Shown here: positions 1 to 10,658 of the stretch, one piece after another
Numbering within the stretch: position 1 is the first letter of the stretch
Layout of the letters: every line of letters starts with the position of its first letter
NCBI GenBank assembly: GCA_016177805.1
Contig: JACOUN010000112.1
Coordinates: forward strand, 1 to 37,343
DNA length: 37,343 bases
Reading direction: 5' to 3'
Source of the DNA: Rhodocyclales bacterium
GTDB taxonomy: Bacteria; Pseudomonadota; Gammaproteobacteria; Burkholderiales; Rhodocyclaceae
Translations under genes and position numbers: made by a program
The notes under the pieces: generated by a model
Seen by the model: the letters and a program-made list of their open reading frames with translations, nothing else
Databases searched by the model: none
Told to the model about the DNA's origin: nothing

Positions 1-337
1 ACCGCATGCACGGTTTGATGAGGGAGGGTAGGTCAAGCAGACTATGGCAAGGCTATTGAGGCACCGCCAGACGAAAGGGGCGGCAACAGCTAGGCTATGC
101 CTGACGAATGAATAACCTGCTCTCTACTCTACCCATTGATCCCACCCCATTGATCCCCGACATCGTCGGCAACCTCACTGCGCTTACCTCCCTGGCCGGC
201 ATCACCCATCGCTTACGCTTCGATGCCATCGACCAACCCACCGGCTACGACACCCCGCCAGTGGCACCGACTGGCGAGTTCCCCCTCGATACCCGTCCAT
301 CACGCAAGTCGTTACAGTCGGGTTACAGTCCGTTGTC
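1..337 (+). other. Gene-poor left edge; possible group II intron 3' tail
   Basis: No convincing gene lies here. The first ~35 bases (a GCATGCACGGTTT segment followed by a GA-rich stretch) resemble the 3' strand of a group II intron domain V, and the next ~70 bases could be a domain VI-like tail. The 5' half of domain V would be outside the window, so the pairing cannot be verified. From 108 to 341 there is a 77-codon open frame without a clear ribosome binding site or recognisable domain; I do not call it a gene. The intron assignment rests on sequence resemblance only. Confidence 0.3.
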
Positions 338-367
338 TTGAATATCTGGGCACATGGCGGTTATAAT
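338..367 (+). promoter_or_regulatory. Sigma-70-like promoter of rpsB-tsf
   Basis: TTGAAT at 338-343 and a perfect TATAAT at 362-367 are separated by 18 bases. Transcription would start near 374, giving a leader of about 150 nt before rpsB. It is the best housekeeping promoter in the window and sits where the translation operon must be started. Confidence 0.7.
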
Positions 368-374
368 CATCGGC

Positions 375-398
375 TTGTCTGCCCGTGTGGGCAGGCAA
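375..398 (+). promoter_or_regulatory. Hairpin at the 5' end of the rpsB leader
   Basis: TTGTCTGCCC and GGGCAGGCAA form a 10-bp stem (one G-U pair) closed by a GTGT loop, right at the predicted transcript start. In other bacteria S2 represses its own rpsB-tsf mRNA through the leader, so this may be part of such an element, or simply a 5'-protecting hairpin. The structure is seen; the regulatory role is inferred. Confidence 0.45.
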
Positions 399-522
399 AA
401 TCCGCACGCTCGGCACGTACCGAAAGGGTCCGCCAGACAAGGGTTTTGTCCCTGGGGTGGTTCAGATTGCGCAAGCAGTCATGCCGGGCGGAGGCCTAAC
501 CCTTTGTAAATCGGAGTAACAC

Positions 523-1278
523 ATGTCAGTCACGATGCGCCAGATGCTGGAAGCAGGCATCCACTTTGGTCACCAGACCCGGTTCTGGAACCCCCGCATG
601 GCCCCGTACATCTTTGGCCAGCGCAACAAGATCCACATCGTCAACCTCGAAAAGACCATGGCCAAGTATCTCGAAGCCATGGAGTACATCCGCAAGCTGT
701 CGGCCAACCGTGGCACCGTGTTGTTCGTTGGCACCAAACGCCAGGCACGCGAGATCGTTGCCGAGGAAGCGCGTCGCGCCGGCATGCCGTATGTTGATGA
801 ACGCTGGCTGGGCGGCATGCTGACCAACTTCAAGACGGTCAAGCAGTCGATCAAGCGCCTGAAGGACATGGAGGCGATGATCGAAGACGGGTCGTTCGAG
901 CGTCTGTCGAAGAAAGAGGCGCTGATGAACAAGCGCGAACTGGAAAAGCTGCAGAAGAGCATCGGCGGTATCAAGGATATGGGTGGCCTGCCGGATGTGC
1001 TGTTCGTCATCGACGTCGGCTATCACAAGATCGCCATCACCGAAGCGAAGAAGCTGGGTATTCCGGTCGTCGCGATCGTCGATACCAACCACTCGCCGGA
1101 AGGTGTCGATTTCGTCATTCCGGGTAACGATGACTCGTCGCGCGCGATCCGCCTGTATGCCCGTGGCGTGGCCGACGCGGTCCTCGAAGGCCGCAGCATG
1201 GCGCTGCAGGACATCGTCGCGGCCGGGTCGGACGAGTTCGTTGAAGTCGACGATGAGTCGCCGCAAGAGCAGGCCTGA
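523..1278 (+). CDS. rpsB: 30S ribosomal protein S2
   Basis: The 251-residue product is S2, an essential protein of the small subunit head-body junction that is needed for S1 binding. The N-terminus ([20 protein letters not shown]) and the internal [16 protein letters not shown] segment are diagnostic of bacterial S2. It is slightly longer than the E. coli protein (241), with an acidic tail. An SD-like GGAG lies 7-8 bases before the ATG. It is the first gene of the long cluster and is preceded by a strong promoter and structured leader, consistent with autoregulation by S2 as known in E. coli. tsf follows after a 94-base spacer. Confidence 0.98.
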   Translation: MSVTMRQMLEAGIHFGHQTRFWNPRMAPYIFGQRNKIHIVNLEKTMAKYLEAMEYIRKLSANRGTVLFVGTKRQAREIVAEEARRAGMPYVDERWLGGMLTNFKTVKQSIKRLKDMEAMIEDGSFERLSKKEALMNKRELEKLQKSIGGIKDMGGLPDVLFVIDVGYHKIAITEAKKLGIPVVAIVDTNHSPEGVDFVIPGNDDSSRAIRLYARGVADAVLEGRSMALQDIVAAGSDEFVEVDDESPQEQA

Positions 1279-1302
1279 GTCCTGCTGACGGAAACTCGCC
1301 GG

Positions 1303-1338
1303 GGCGCCGCGCCTGTGGTTGATCGGGGCGGCGGCGCC
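1303..1338 (+). promoter_or_regulatory. rpsB-tsf intercistronic hairpin
   Basis: GGCGCCGC (1303-1310) pairs perfectly with GCGGCGCC (1331-1338) around a 20-base loop. There is no T-run, so it is not a full intrinsic terminator. It may act as an attenuator or mRNA-stability element setting the S2:EF-Ts ratio. The role is inferred from position. Confidence 0.4.
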
Positions 1339-1372
1339 TGTCAGTAACGTAGAACAGAATTCAGGAGTTAGC

Positions 1373-2260
1373 ATGGCGGCAATTACCGCAAGCATGGTCA
1401 AGGAACTGCGCGAGAAGACCGACGCGCCCATGATGGAATGCAAGAAGGCGCTGACCGAAGCGGACGGCGACCTGGCCAAGGCAGAAGAGATTCTGCGCAT
1501 CAAGCTCGGCAACAAGGCCTCGAAGGCGGCCTCGCGCGTTACGGCTGAAGGTATCGTCGGGTCGTTCCTGTCGGCCGACGGCAAACTGGCGGCATTGGTC
1601 GAACTAAACTGCGAAACCGATTTCGTCGCCAAGAACGATGATTTCCTGGCACTCGCCGCGTCGCTGGCCGAGCTGATCGCGAACCGCGATCCGGCTGATG
1701 TCGAGGCGCTGTCGGCGCTGGAACTGGGTGGTCAGACGGTCGAGCAGTTCCGTACCGCGCTGGTGGGCAAGATCGGCGAGAACATCTCGATCCGCCGCTT
1801 CACCCGCATCGCCGCACAGGGCAAGGTCGCGAGCTATATTCACGCGGGCGCCAAGATCGGCGTGCTGGTCGATCTCGTCGGCGGTGACGAGCAGTTGGGC
1901 AAGGATCTGGCGATGCACATCGCCGCCTCCAAGCCCAAGTCGCTCGACGCCTCGGGCGTGTCGCAGGACCTGATCGACGCCGAGCGTCGCATCGCGATCG
2001 AGAAGGCGCGCGAGGCGGGCAAGCCCGAAGCGATGCTGGACAAGATCGCCGAAGGCACGGTGGCGAAGTTCCTCAAGGAAGTGACGCTGCTGGGCCAGCC
2101 CTTCGTCAAGGACGACAAGCAGAGCGTCGAGGCGCTGCTCAAGGCCAACGGTGCGTCGGTCGCGTCGTTCGTGCTGTACGTGGTGGGTGAAGGCATCGAG
2201 AAGAAGTCTTCCGATTTCGCTGCTGAAGTGGCCGCTCAGGCCGCTGCCGCGAAGAAGTAA
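1373..2260 (+). CDS. tsf: Translation elongation factor Ts
   Basis: EF-Ts is the guanine nucleotide exchange factor that recycles EF-Tu-GDP. The start at 1373 is chosen because AGGAG (1363-1367) sits 5 bases upstream and the protein then begins with the family N-terminus [16 protein letters not shown]; the frame is open 18 codons further upstream without support. The product is 295 residues (E. coli 283). The UBA-like N-terminal domain (about 5-45) includes the family's [11 protein letters not shown] segment. The core contains [15 protein letters not shown], the conserved EF-Tu-contacting TDFV loop. pyrH follows after 11 bases. Confidence 0.97.
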   Translation: MAAITASMVKELREKTDAPMMECKKALTEADGDLAKAEEILRIKLGNKASKAASRVTAEGIVGSFLSADGKLAALVELNCETDFVAKNDDFLALAASLAELIANRDPADVEALSALELGGQTVEQFRTALVGKIGENISIRRFTRIAAQGKVASYIHAGAKIGVLVDLVGGDEQLGKDLAMHIAASKPKSLDASGVSQDLIDAERRIAIEKAREAGKPEAMLDKIAEGTVAKFLKEVTLLGQPFVKDDKQSVEALLKANGASVASFVLYVVGEGIEKKSSDFAAEVAAQAAAAKK

Positions 2261-2271
2261 GAGGTCGCGCC

Positions 2272-2988
2272 ATGAGTGTCGCCGCCTACAAGCGCATCAT
2301 GCTGAAGCTGTCCGGTGAGGCCCTGATGGGGGACGATCCGTACGGCATCAACGAGGATGTGGTTGAACGTATCGTCTCCGAGATTGCGGAAATTGCCCAG
2401 TTGGGCGTGCAGATCGGCGTGGTGATCGGCGGCGGCAACATCTTTCGCGGCATGAAGGGCGCGTCGTCCGGCATGGACCGCGCGACCGCCGACTACATGG
2501 GCATGCTCGCCACCGTCATGAACGCGATGGCGCTGGCGGACGCGATGCGGCGTGCCGGCCTGGCCGCGCGCGTGCAGTCCGCGCTGCGCATCGACCAGGT
2601 GGTCGAGCCCTATATCCGTGGTCGCGCGATTCGCCACCTCGAAGCGGGTCGGGTGGTGATATTTGCCGCCGGAACGGGCAACCCTTTCTTCACCACGGAT
2701 ACCGCAGCGGCTTTGCGCGGCTCCGAGATGGGCGCCCAGATCGTGCTCAAGGCGACCAAGGTGGATGGGGTCTACACCGCTGATCCGAAAAAGGATCCGG
2801 ATGCCCAGCGCTATCACCGCATCAGCTTCGATGAGGCCATCGGACGCAATCTCGCGGTACTCGACGCGACCGCTTTTGCGCTGTGCCGCGATCAGAAACT
2901 GCCTATCAACGTGTTCTCGATCTTCAAGCCCGGCGCGCTCAAGCGCGTGGTCATGGGGGAAGACGAGGGCACGCTGGTTCATTCCTGA
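2272..2988 (+). CDS. pyrH: Uridylate (UMP) kinase
   Basis: PyrH phosphorylates UMP to UDP with ATP in pyrimidine nucleotide synthesis; the bacterial enzyme is a hexamer of the amino acid kinase fold, allosterically controlled by GTP and UTP. Visible motifs are the N-terminal KLSGEALMG, the glycine-rich GGGNIFRG phosphate loop near residue 57, and the [16 protein letters not shown] segment shared by the family. At 238 residues it is the normal length (E. coli 241). It lies 11 bases after tsf and 10 bases before the preferred frr start, the classic tsf-pyrH-frr arrangement. Confidence 0.97.
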   Translation: MSVAAYKRIMLKLSGEALMGDDPYGINEDVVERIVSEIAEIAQLGVQIGVVIGGGNIFRGMKGASSGMDRATADYMGMLATVMNAMALADAMRRAGLAARVQSALRIDQVVEPYIRGRAIRHLEAGRVVIFAAGTGNPFFTTDTAAALRGSEMGAQIVLKATKVDGVYTADPKKDPDAQRYHRISFDEAIGRNLAVLDATAFALCRDQKLPINVFSIFKPGALKRVVMGEDEGTLVHS

Positions 2989-2998
2989 GGATTCGATG

Positions 2999-3556
2999 AT
3001 GATTTCAGAGATCTGCAAGACGGCCGAACAGAAGATGCAGAAGTCGGTTGATGTGCTCAAGGCCGATCTGGCCAAGGTGCGCACGGGCCGGGCGCATACC
3101 GGACTGCTCGATCACGTGATGGTGGAGTACTACGGCAACATGGTGCCGGTGAACCAGGTCGCCAACGTGACCTTGGTCGATTCGCGCACCATAGGCGTGC
3201 AGCCATGGGAAAAGAACATGGTGCAGAAAGTCGAACGCGCGATCCGGGACAGTGACCTGGGTCTGAATCCGGCCAACCAGGGCGATTTGATCCGGGTGCC
3301 GATGCCGGCCCTGACCGAGGAGCGTCGCCGTGATCTGACCAAGGTGGTCAAGAACGAAGGCGAAACCGCCAAGATCGCGATCCGCAACCTGCGGCGCGAT
3401 GCGAACCAGCATTTCAAGGACGCGGTCAAGGACAAGGTGCTGTCCGAAGACGACGAGCGTCGTGGCCAGGATGCGGTGCAGAAACTGACCGATAGATATG
3501 TTGCCGAAGTTGACCGCATGCTCGCCGAGAAAGAGCAGGAACTGATGCAGATCTGA
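2999..3556 (+). CDS. frr: Ribosome recycling factor
   Basis: RRF works with EF-G to split post-termination ribosomes. Two adjacent ATG codons (2996 and 2999) are available. The second gives [18 protein letters not shown] and exactly 185 residues, like E. coli RRF, with GAGG (2987-2990) at a better distance, so it is preferred. The protein has the expected three-helix bundle and hinge domain; [13 protein letters not shown] and [17 protein letters not shown] are family signatures. The frame is open far upstream, but that part overlaps pyrH out of frame and is not coding. Confidence 0.95.
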   Translation: MISEICKTAEQKMQKSVDVLKADLAKVRTGRAHTGLLDHVMVEYYGNMVPVNQVANVTLVDSRTIGVQPWEKNMVQKVERAIRDSDLGLNPANQGDLIRVPMPALTEERRRDLTKVVKNEGETAKIAIRNLRRDANQHFKDAVKDKVLSEDDERRGQDAVQKLTDRYVAEVDRMLAEKEQELMQI

Positions 3557-3600
3557 TCCGCTAGTTGGACCCATCCCGGTAACACCGAGAGAGAGGATAC

Positions 3601-4410
3601 ATGGCGGATACCCCCTTCGTCAGTTCTACCCGCGAAATACCGGATGTTTCAGGCGTGCCCCGGCATGTGGCGATCATCATGGATGGCAACGGACGCTGGG
3701 CGCGCAAGCGTTTCATGCCGCGCGTCGCGGGCCACCGGCGTGGTGTCGAATCGGTCCGCAACGTCATACGGACCTGCATGGAGCGCGGCGTCACTCATCT
3801 GACCCTGTTCGCGTTCAGTTCCGAGAACTGGCGCCGCCCGGCCGAAGAAGTCTCCTTCCTGCTCCAGTTGTTCCGCCGCTCGCTGCTGCGCGAAGTGGAG
3901 CGGCTGACGGTGAACGGCATACGCTTGCGCATCATCGGCGATCTGTCGCGCTTTGAACCGTCACTGGTCGCGCTGATACGGGAGGCGGAACGGCGGACCT
4001 GCACCAACGAGCGCATGACGCTCAGCATTGCCGTGAATTACGGTGGGCGCTGGGACATCATGCAGGCGGTGCACGGCATGCTGAAGAAGCATCCAGAGCG
4101 CCGCGATGATTTCACCGAAAACGAATTGAGCGCGGAACTGGCGCTCAATTACGGCCCCGAACCGGATCTGTTCATCCGCACCGGCGGCGAGCAGCGCGTG
4201 AGCAACTTCCTGCTGTGGCAACTGGCCTATACCGAGTTGTACTTCACCGATACGCTGTGGCCGGACTTCGACGAAGTCGCGCTTGACCGAGCCATACAGT
4301 GGTATCAAACACGCGAGCGCCGCTTCGGACGTACCAGCGAACAGCTGAGCACCAGCCGCAGGTCGTCCGTACAGGAGGGGCGCACCTTGCCGCCCGTGGA
4401 TCATGCTTAA
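3601..4410 (+). CDS. uppS: Undecaprenyl diphosphate synthase (isoprenyl transferase)
   Basis: This cytosolic cis-prenyltransferase extends farnesyl diphosphate with IPP to C55-PP, the lipid carrier for peptidoglycan and other envelope polymers. The [15 protein letters not shown] motif carries the catalytic Asp. [11 protein letters not shown] and the C-terminal [17 protein letters not shown] with the [13 protein letters not shown] block are family signatures. The 269 residues include a C-terminal extension of about 20 residues beyond the E. coli enzyme (253), polar and probably disordered. GAGAGG lies 4 bases before the ATG. The last 8 bases overlap cdsA. Confidence 0.96.
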   Translation: MADTPFVSSTREIPDVSGVPRHVAIIMDGNGRWARKRFMPRVAGHRRGVESVRNVIRTCMERGVTHLTLFAFSSENWRRPAEEVSFLLQLFRRSLLREVERLTVNGIRLRIIGDLSRFEPSLVALIREAERRTCTNERMTLSIAVNYGGRWDIMQAVHGMLKKHPERRDDFTENELSAELALNYGPEPDLFIRTGGEQRVSNFLLWQLAYTELYFTDTLWPDFDEVALDRAIQWYQTRERRFGRTSEQLSTSRRSSVQEGRTLPPVDHA

Positions 4411-5230
4411 ACAAAGAGTCATTACCGCGCTTGCGTTGCTGGGTGGGTTGCTGTTGGCGTTGTTCTTGTTGCCGCCACTCGGCTGGCTGGCCCTGGTGTC
4501 ACTGGTGGGGGCCGGTGCGGCCTGGGAGTGGGGGGGGCTGAGCGGGCTGCGTGACCGGCTGCGGGGTGCGTTCTCGGCGCTGGCCGGAGTGGTTTGCCTG
4601 TTGCTGGGGATGCTCCTCGGGCTCGATGGCGCGCCGCCGTTCCTCGCGCTGGCGCTGGGTGCGACCTATCTGGTCGGGGCGTTGTTCTGGCTGTTGCTTG
4701 CACCGCTATGGCTGAACCAGGGCTGGCGCATTCGCCATCCGCTGGTCGCCGCGCTGGTCGGGCTGGTGGTGCTGGTGCCGGGCATACTGGCGCTGGCGCA
4801 CTTGCGCGCCGCCGGTCCGTGGATACTCCTCGGGGCGCTGGCATTGGTGTGGATCGCCGACATCGCGGCGTATTTTTCCGGACGTGCGTTCGGGCGGCAC
4901 AAACTTGCGCCCGGCATCAGTCCGGGCAAGACCTGGGAGGGGGCGGCTGGCGCCGCCGTCGGCGTCGTGATTGCCGGAGGCGCGACCATCATCTACCTGT
5001 TTCCGGGCGACATCCCGCTGACCGTGATGCTGTCGCTGGCGGTGTTTCTGGTGGGGCTGACCGCGATCAGTATCGAAGGCGATCTGTTCGAGTCCATGCT
5101 CAAGCGCCAGGCCGGGGTCAAGGACAGCGGTACGCTACTGCCGGGTCACGGCGGCATGCTCGATCGCATCGACAGCCTCACCTCCACGCTCCCGTTTGCC
5201 GGCCTGCTCGGGCTGTGGCTGGTGCATTGA
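4403..5230 (+). CDS. cdsA: Phosphatidate cytidylyltransferase (CDP-diglyceride synthase)
   Basis: CdsA makes CDP-diacylglycerol from phosphatidate and CTP, the branch-point precursor of bacterial phospholipids, in the inner membrane. The 275-residue protein is almost entirely hydrophobic, with roughly seven or eight membrane segments. The family signature is near the C-terminus: [20 protein letters not shown], with the catalytic Asp residues. [11 protein letters not shown], the second conserved cytoplasmic segment, lies at about 172-182. It overlaps uppS by 8 bases and ends 3 bases before dxr, so it is translationally coupled in the envelope cluster. Confidence 0.95.
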   Translation: MLKQRVITALALLGGLLLALFLLPPLGWLALVSLVGAGAAWEWGGLSGLRDRLRGAFSALAGVVCLLLGMLLGLDGAPPFLALALGATYLVGALFWLLLAPLWLNQGWRIRHPLVAALVGLVVLVPGILALAHLRAAGPWILLGALALVWIADIAAYFSGRAFGRHKLAPGISPGKTWEGAAGAAVGVVIAGGATIIYLFPGDIPLTVMLSLAVFLVGLTAISIEGDLFESMLKRQAGVKDSGTLLPGHGGMLDRIDSLTSTLPFAGLLGLWLVH

Positions 5231-5233
5231 ACG

Positions 5234-6433
5234 ATGAACAGACTCCCCTTGCAGCAGATCGTGGTTCTTGGTGCTACCGGTTCCATTGGTACGAGCACCC
5301 TCGATGTCATCGCCAGGCATCCAGAGCGCTTCGGCCTGTTCGCCCTCACCGCGCAGGTTCGGCATGAGCGCATGTACGAGCATTGCCTGCGCTTCGCGCC
5401 GCGTTACGCGGTACTCGTCGACCCCGCGGCCGCCGATGAGCTGAGGCGCCGCCTGGGCAACGCCGGGTCCGACACCGAAGTGCTGTGTGGCGCCGAGGCG
5501 TTGGTGGAGGTCGCATCCCACCCCGAAGTCGATACCGTGATGGCCGCAATTGTCGGTGCCGCCGGGCTGCTGCCCACGCTGGCGGCGGTCAACGCGGGCA
5601 AACGCATACTGCTGGCGAACAAGGAGGCGCTGGTGCTGGCGGGTGGCCTGTTCATGCAGGCGGCGCGTGCCAGCGGTGCCCAGTTGTTGCCGATCGACAG
5701 CGAACATAACGCCGTATTCCAGTCGCTGCCCGCCAACTACGCTGGCGATCCGGAGGCCTCCGGGGTGAAGCGCATCATGTTGACGGCTTCCGGTGGACCG
5801 TTTCGCGAAACACCGGTCGATGTGCTGGAAACCGTGACGCCGGAACAGGCCTGCGCGCACCCGAACTGGGTCATGGGGCGCAAGATCTCGGTTGATTCGG
5901 CCTCCATGATGAACAAGGGGCTGGAACTGATCGAAGCGCACTGGCTGTTCGGTGTTCCCGCCGAACGGATCGACGTCGTGGTGCATCCGCAGAGCGTGAT
6001 TCACTCCATGGTGGAATACGTCGATGGATCGGTGCTGGCGCAGTTGGGCAACCCCGACATGCGCACCCCGATCGCCCACGCGCTCGGCTATCCCGAGCGA
6101 CTGGCGGCGGGGGTGCAGTCGCTGGACCTGTTCGCGATTGCGCGCCTGACCTTCGAGCGCCCGGACTTCATCCGTTTCCCTTGCCTGGCGCTGGCCTATG
6201 CGGCGCTGCGCGAGGGTGGCGCGGCGGCGGCAGTGCTGAATGCCGCCAACGAAGAGGCGGTGGGCGCATTCCTGTCGGAGCGGCTGGGGTTCAGGCGCAT
6301 AGCCGATGTGATCGAAGCCACCCTGGAACGCGTTGGCTACTTGCCGGTCGATACGCTCGATGCGGTCATGGACGCCGATCGCCGTGCGCGCGAGCTGGCC
6401 CGCGCTGAAATCACTACCCGACAAAACCGATGA
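5234..6433 (+). CDS. dxr: 1-deoxy-D-xylulose 5-phosphate reductoisomerase
   Basis: Dxr (IspC) converts DXP to 2-C-methyl-D-erythritol 4-phosphate with NADPH, the committed step of the MEP isoprenoid pathway that feeds UppS upstream. The NADPH-binding [13 protein letters not shown] is near the N-terminus (13-25) and LANKE is at 127-131. Metal ligands are D155 and E157 in PIDSEHNA plus E231 in [15 protein letters not shown]. The flexible loop ASGGPFR is at 185-191. The length of 399 matches E. coli (398). The last four bases (ATGA) overlap the rseP start. Confidence 0.97.
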   Translation: MNRLPLQQIVVLGATGSIGTSTLDVIARHPERFGLFALTAQVRHERMYEHCLRFAPRYAVLVDPAAADELRRRLGNAGSDTEVLCGAEALVEVASHPEVDTVMAAIVGAAGLLPTLAAVNAGKRILLANKEALVLAGGLFMQAARASGAQLLPIDSEHNAVFQSLPANYAGDPEASGVKRIMLTASGGPFRETPVDVLETVTPEQACAHPNWVMGRKISVDSASMMNKGLELIEAHWLFGVPAERIDVVVHPQSVIHSMVEYVDGSVLAQLGNPDMRTPIAHALGYPERLAAGVQSLDLFAIARLTFERPDFIRFPCLALAYAALREGGAAAAVLNAANEEAVGAFLSERLGFRRIADVIEATLERVGYLPVDTLDAVMDADRRARELARAEITTRQNR

Positions 6434-7797
6434 ACATACTCGAATACCTGATTCCGTTTGTTTTCGCGCTGGGCTTGCTGATCTTCGTGCATGAACTCGG
6501 CCACTACCTGGTCGCACGTCGCTGCGGGGTCAAGGTGCTGCGGTTTTCCATAGGGTTCGGGCGTCCGCTGTTGAAGTGGACTACCGGCCCGGACCGGACC
6601 GAGTGGGCGCTGGCCGCGTTTCCGCTGGGCGGATACGTGAAGATGCTCGACGAGCGTGAGGCACCGGTGGCGGCGAGCGAGTTGCACCGCGCCTTCAATC
6701 GGCAGGCGGTCGGGCGCCGGTTTGCGGTCGTGGCGGCGGGGCCGTTGGCCAATTTCCTGCTGGCCATCGTGTTGTACTGGGGGCTGTTCGCAACAGGGAT
6801 CGAGGATCTCAAGGCACGCGTGACCCTGACCGACGCGCCTACCAGCATTGCGGCCCGGGCCGGCATACGTGAAGGCGATCTTATCGTCGACATTGAATCG
6901 GAGCCGGTGCGCAGTTGGTCGGAACTGCGCTGGGTGATGTTGCGCCACGCGCTCGACAACAAGATCGTGCAGGTGCGGGTGCGGACTATCGACGACGTGG
7001 AGACGTTTCGCGAGTTCGATTTTTCCGGGGTCCGGGTCGACGATCAGAAACCCGACCTGATCAAGGAGATCGGCTTGCGCCTATGGCGTCCGGTGATCGC
7101 GCCGGTCGTGGGCGAGATCAAGGCAGGCAGTGCCGCCGAGCGTGCCGGGGTGCGAAGTGGCGATGAGTTTGTTTCGCTCGCCGGTACACCGTTGAACTCG
7201 TGGGACGAACTGGTCGAGCGTATCCGTTCCCGCCCTGGCGTGCCCGTGCCGGCGCAGATCCGGCGCGCGGGACAGACCCTGGCCATCGAACTGACCCCGG
7301 ATGAGTTTAATGACAACGGCGCACGCATCGGCCGGATCGGGATAGGACTGGCGAATCACAGCGATGGCCGCACTGCGATGTTCACAGTGGTGCGCTATGG
7401 CGTTGGCGAAGCTCTGGTCAAGTCGCTGCAGAAGACCTGGGATACCAGCGCCCTGACCTTGAAAATGATGGGGCGCATGATCACCGGGGATGTCTCGTGG
7501 AAGAACCTGTCCGGGCCGTTGACGATCGCCGACTACGCCGGCCAGTCGGCCAAGCTCGGCTGGACCCATTATCTGGGCTTTGTAGCGTTGATCAGCATCA
7601 GCCTCGGGGTACTGAACCTGCTGCCCATCCCGGTGCTGGATGGCGGTCATTTACTGTATTATATGATTGAGATAATCAAGGGAGGTCCGGTCTCCGAGCG
7701 TGTGATGGAGATCGGTCAGCAGATCGGCCTCGTTGCTCTCGCCATGCTGATGGGGTTCGCCTTCTTCAACGACATCACGCGTCTTATTTCTGGTTGA
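6430..7797 (+). CDS. rseP: RseP site-2 protease (RIP zinc metalloprotease)
   Basis: RseP is the inner-membrane intramembrane protease that cleaves anti-sigma factor RseA after DegS, releasing sigma-E during envelope stress, and clears remnant signal peptides. The zinc motif HELGH is at residues 21-25 in the first membrane helix, and the second metal ligand lies in [12 protein letters not shown], Asp at about 404. Two periplasmic PDZ-like domains lie between (around 110-300; a GIREGDLI and a GVRSGDEFV ligand-loop motif). The 455 residues match E. coli (450). It overlaps dxr by 4 bases and is 7 bases before bamA, one of its physiological circuit partners. Confidence 0.96.
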   Translation: MNILEYLIPFVFALGLLIFVHELGHYLVARRCGVKVLRFSIGFGRPLLKWTTGPDRTEWALAAFPLGGYVKMLDEREAPVAASELHRAFNRQAVGRRFAVVAAGPLANFLLAIVLYWGLFATGIEDLKARVTLTDAPTSIAARAGIREGDLIVDIESEPVRSWSELRWVMLRHALDNKIVQVRVRTIDDVETFREFDFSGVRVDDQKPDLIKEIGLRLWRPVIAPVVGEIKAGSAAERAGVRSGDEFVSLAGTPLNSWDELVERIRSRPGVPVPAQIRRAGQTLAIELTPDEFNDNGARIGRIGIGLANHSDGRTAMFTVVRYGVGEALVKSLQKTWDTSALTLKMMGRMITGDVSWKNLSGPLTIADYAGQSAKLGWTHYLGFVALISISLGVLNLLPIPVLDGGHLLYYMIEIIKGGPVSERVMEIGQQIGLVALAMLMGFAFFNDITRLISG

Positions 7798-7804
7798 AAC
7801 CTGC

Positions 7805-10111
7805 ATGAAACAGAGATTCCTGACTGGGCTGGCGGCAGCCCTTTTTGTTGCTGCACCCGCCCTGGCGTTTGATCCGTTCGTGGTACAGGACATCCGGGTC
7901 GAAGGCATACAGCGCACCGAGGCCGGGACGGTTTTCAACTACTTGCCGGTGCGGGTGGGTGAGACCTTCACCGAGGCCCAGGCGGCTGAAGCGATCCGTG
8001 GGCTGTTTGACACCGGGTTCTTCAGTGACGTGCGGATCGAAGTCGAAAACAACGTGATCGTCGTGCTCGTGGATGAGCGTCCGGCGATTGCCGACGTGAC
8101 GTTCACCGGGGTCAAGGAATTCGACCAGGATGGCCTCAAGAAGGGTTTGCGCGACATCGGGCTGTCCGAGGCGCGGATCTTCGACCGGGCGCTGCTCGAG
8201 CGCGCCGAGCAGGAGCTGAAGCGGCAATACCTGAGCCGTGGCCGCTATGCCGCCGAGGTGACCACCACCATCACGCCGCTGGAGCGCAACCGGGTCGGCA
8301 TCAACTTCACGGTGGTCGAAGGCGCGGTGGCGAAAATACGCCAGATCAACATTGTCGGTAACAGCGCGTTCAAGGACGACGATCTGCTGGACCTGTTCCA
8401 GCTTACGACTCCGGGCTGGATCACCTGGTACACCAAGAACGACCAGTATTCGCGTCAGAAACTGTCCGCCGACCTCGAAACTCTGCGTTCCCATTACCTC
8501 GATCGCGGCTATCTCGACTTCAACATCGATTCGACGCAGGTCTCGATCACGCCGGACAAGGCGGACATCTACATCACCATCAACCTGACCGAAGGCGAGC
8601 AATACAAGGTTTCGGCGGTCCGGTTTACCGGTGATCTGGTGCTGCCGGAAGAGACCTATCGCGAACTGGTGATGATCAAGCCCGGTGACGTGTTTTCGCG
8701 CGAGAACCTGACCTCTACCAACAAGGCGCTGATGGACAGGCTGGGCAATGAGGGCTATGCCTTCGCCAACGTCAATGCCGCGCCGGAAGTGGACAAGGAG
8801 AAGCGCGAAGTCGCGTTCACCATCTTTGTTGATCCGGGCCGTCGCGTGTATGTCCGGCGCATCAACGTCGGAGGCAACACCAAGACCCGCGATGAAGTCG
8901 TGCGGCGCGAGATGCGTCAGTTCGAAGGTGCCTGGTACGACGCCGAGAAAATCAATCGTTCGCGTACCCGCATCGACAAGCTGGGCTATTTTGAAGAGGT
9001 CACGGTCGAAACACCGGCGGTGCCCGGCTCGACCGATCAGGTCGATGTGAACTTCAGCGTCAAGGAGCGCGCCACCGGCAACCTGACGCTGGGCGCGGGT
9101 TTCTCGAGTTCGGACAAGCTGGTGCTGTCGGGGTCGATTTCGCAGGAAAACGTGTTCGGTAGCGGCAAGTCCCTGTCGCTGGGTCTCAATACCGCCAAGT
9201 CCGGGCGCACGCTGTCGGTGTCGTTCACTGATCCGTACTACACGGTGGACGGCCTGAGCATGGGCTATGACGTCTATCACCGGACTTATGATCCGTCCGA
9301 CGTGTCCTCGGTCGCGGCGTACAAGACGGTATCGACGGGTGCCGGATTGCGGCTCGGATTTCCAATCGGTGAGGACGATGCGATCAACTTCGGTCTAGGC
9401 GTCGACCGCACCAAGCTGACCACGTTCACTGACAGCCCGCAGCAGTACAAGAATTTCTGCCTCGATTTCGATTGTGACGATCCGTCCGGGGTCGGCCACG
9501 TGACGGTGAATAGTCTGGTGGCCACGGCGGGCTGGTCCAGGGACAAGCGCGACAGTTTCATCTACCCGCGCGCCGGAAGCTATCAACGGGTGTTTGCCGA
9601 GGCTGCGGTGCCGCCGGGCAAACTGCGCTACCTGAAGCTCAACTACCAGTATCAGCACTGGTTCCCGATCGGGAGCGATCATGCGCTGATGCTCAACGCC
9701 GATCTGGGCTGGGCTCGGGGCTATGGAGGCAAACCGCTGCCGTTCTACAAGAATTTCTACGCCGGCGGTATCGGTTCGGTGCGCGGCTTCGAGCAGAGTT
9801 CGCTGGGGCCGCGTGAAGGCGACGACGCGATCGGCGGTACGCGACTGGTGGCGGCCAACGCCGAGTATTATTTTCCGCTGCCGGGAACGGGCAAGGACAG
9901 GTCGTTCCGGGTGTCGGTGTTTCTCGATGCCGGCTATGTCTGGGGCGAGGGTGGCAAGGTGGACTTCGGCGACATGCGGTACAGTACCGGTTTGGGGTTC
10001 TCGTGGAGTTCGCCGGTCGGACCGCTCAAGTTCAGTCTCGCGGCGCCGCTCAAGAAACAGTCCGGCGACGACATTCAGCGATTCCAGTTCCAGATGGGTT
10101 CGGTTTTCTGA
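7805..10111 (+). CDS. bamA: Outer-membrane protein assembly factor BamA
   Basis: BamA is the central Omp85 subunit of the BAM complex, folding and inserting beta-barrel proteins into the outer membrane. A signal peptide (about 1-21, ending PALA) is followed by five POTRA domains (about 24-425), each with VRFTG- or INVGGN-like beginnings, and a 16-strand barrel (about 430-768). The barrel has the diagnostic L6 motif VRGF at 659-662 and ends in FQMGSVF with a terminal Phe. The length of 768 is slightly under E. coli (810). It follows rseP and precedes skp, the standard order, placing quality control, insertase and chaperone in one transcript. Confidence 0.97.
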   Translation: MKQRFLTGLAAALFVAAPALAFDPFVVQDIRVEGIQRTEAGTVFNYLPVRVGETFTEAQAAEAIRGLFDTGFFSDVRIEVENNVIVVLVDERPAIADVTFTGVKEFDQDGLKKGLRDIGLSEARIFDRALLERAEQELKRQYLSRGRYAAEVTTTITPLERNRVGINFTVVEGAVAKIRQINIVGNSAFKDDDLLDLFQLTTPGWITWYTKNDQYSRQKLSADLETLRSHYLDRGYLDFNIDSTQVSITPDKADIYITINLTEGEQYKVSAVRFTGDLVLPEETYRELVMIKPGDVFSRENLTSTNKALMDRLGNEGYAFANVNAAPEVDKEKREVAFTIFVDPGRRVYVRRINVGGNTKTRDEVVRREMRQFEGAWYDAEKINRSRTRIDKLGYFEEVTVETPAVPGSTDQVDVNFSVKERATGNLTLGAGFSSSDKLVLSGSISQENVFGSGKSLSLGLNTAKSGRTLSVSFTDPYYTVDGLSMGYDVYHRTYDPSDVSSVAAYKTVSTGAGLRLGFPIGEDDAINFGLGVDRTKLTTFTDSPQQYKNFCLDFDCDDPSGVGHVTVNSLVATAGWSRDKRDSFIYPRAGSYQRVFAEAAVPPGKLRYLKLNYQYQHWFPIGSDHALMLNADLGWARGYGGKPLPFYKNFYAGGIGSVRGFEQSSLGPREGDDAIGGTRLVAANAEYYFPLPGTGKDRSFRVSVFLDAGYVWGEGGKVDFGDMRYSTGLGFSWSSPVGPLKFSLAAPLKKQSGDDIQRFQFQMGSVF

Positions 10112-10145
10112 CGCAGCGGCACTTTGAGCATTTTTGGAGATTTAC

Positions 10146-10649
10146 GTGAGAGTTAGGGTATTTCCCGTTCTTGTGGCAGCAATGTTGTGCCTCGGCGCTC
10201 AGTCGGCGATGGCGCAAGCCCGGATAGGTTTCGTCGATTCCGATCGTCTCATGCGCGAGGCCGCGCCGGCAGTGAAGGCCCAGCAGCGCCTTGAAAAGGA
10301 ATTCGAGCAGCGCGACAAGGAGTTGCAGCGCATGGCGCAGGAGCTGCAGGTCATGCAGGAAGAAATCGAGCGCAACAGCCTGACGATGGTCGAGTCCGAA
10401 AAGCGCGACAAGGAGCGCGCCTTCAATGAGCTGAATCGCGATTTCCAGCGCAAGCAGCGCGAGTTCCGCGAAGACCTGAACCAGCGCCGCAACGAGGAAC
10501 TGGCGACGGTGCTGGAGCGTGCCAACGTTGCGATCAAGCAGATTGCGGAAGCCGAGAAGTTTGACATCGTGCTTCAGGAAGCCGTCTTCGCCAGCCCGCG
10601 TGTCGATATCACGGAGAAAGTGATCAAGGCGCTTGGCGAAACGCGGTAA
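10146..10649 (+). CDS. skp: Periplasmic chaperone Skp (OmpH family)
   Basis: Skp is a trimeric jellyfish-shaped chaperone that carries unfolded outer-membrane proteins across the periplasm to BamA. I start it at GTG 10146, because GGAG (10136-10139) lies 6 bases upstream; a TTG 12 bases earlier would overlap that ribosome binding site. The 167-residue product has a signal peptide (MRVRVFPVLVAAML..., cleavage after AMA at 23), then the family opening ARIGFVDSDRLM and a long Gln/Glu/Arg-rich coiled coil (about 45-120) forming the tentacles. It is encoded between bamA and lpxD as in other Gram-negatives. Confidence 0.93.
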   Translation: MRVRVFPVLVAAMLCLGAQSAMAQARIGFVDSDRLMREAAPAVKAQQRLEKEFEQRDKELQRMAQELQVMQEEIERNSLTMVESEKRDKERAFNELNRDFQRKQREFREDLNQRRNEELATVLERANVAIKQIAEAEKFDIVLQEAVFASPRVDITEKVIKALGETR

Positions 10650-10658
10650 CGGTCTTGC

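Noticed and set aside
108-341. 77-codon open frame MNNLLSTLPIDPTP... upstream of rpsB
   Set aside because: No ribosome binding site, no recognised domain and position next to a promoter; kept only as a note in the left-edge feature.
4594-5367. 257-codon plus-strand frame overlapping cdsA
   Set aside because: Arg/Gly-rich shadow of cdsA and dxr in another frame.
7784-9280. 498-codon minus-strand open frame
   Set aside because: Antisense to bamA, with shadow-like composition and no family motif.
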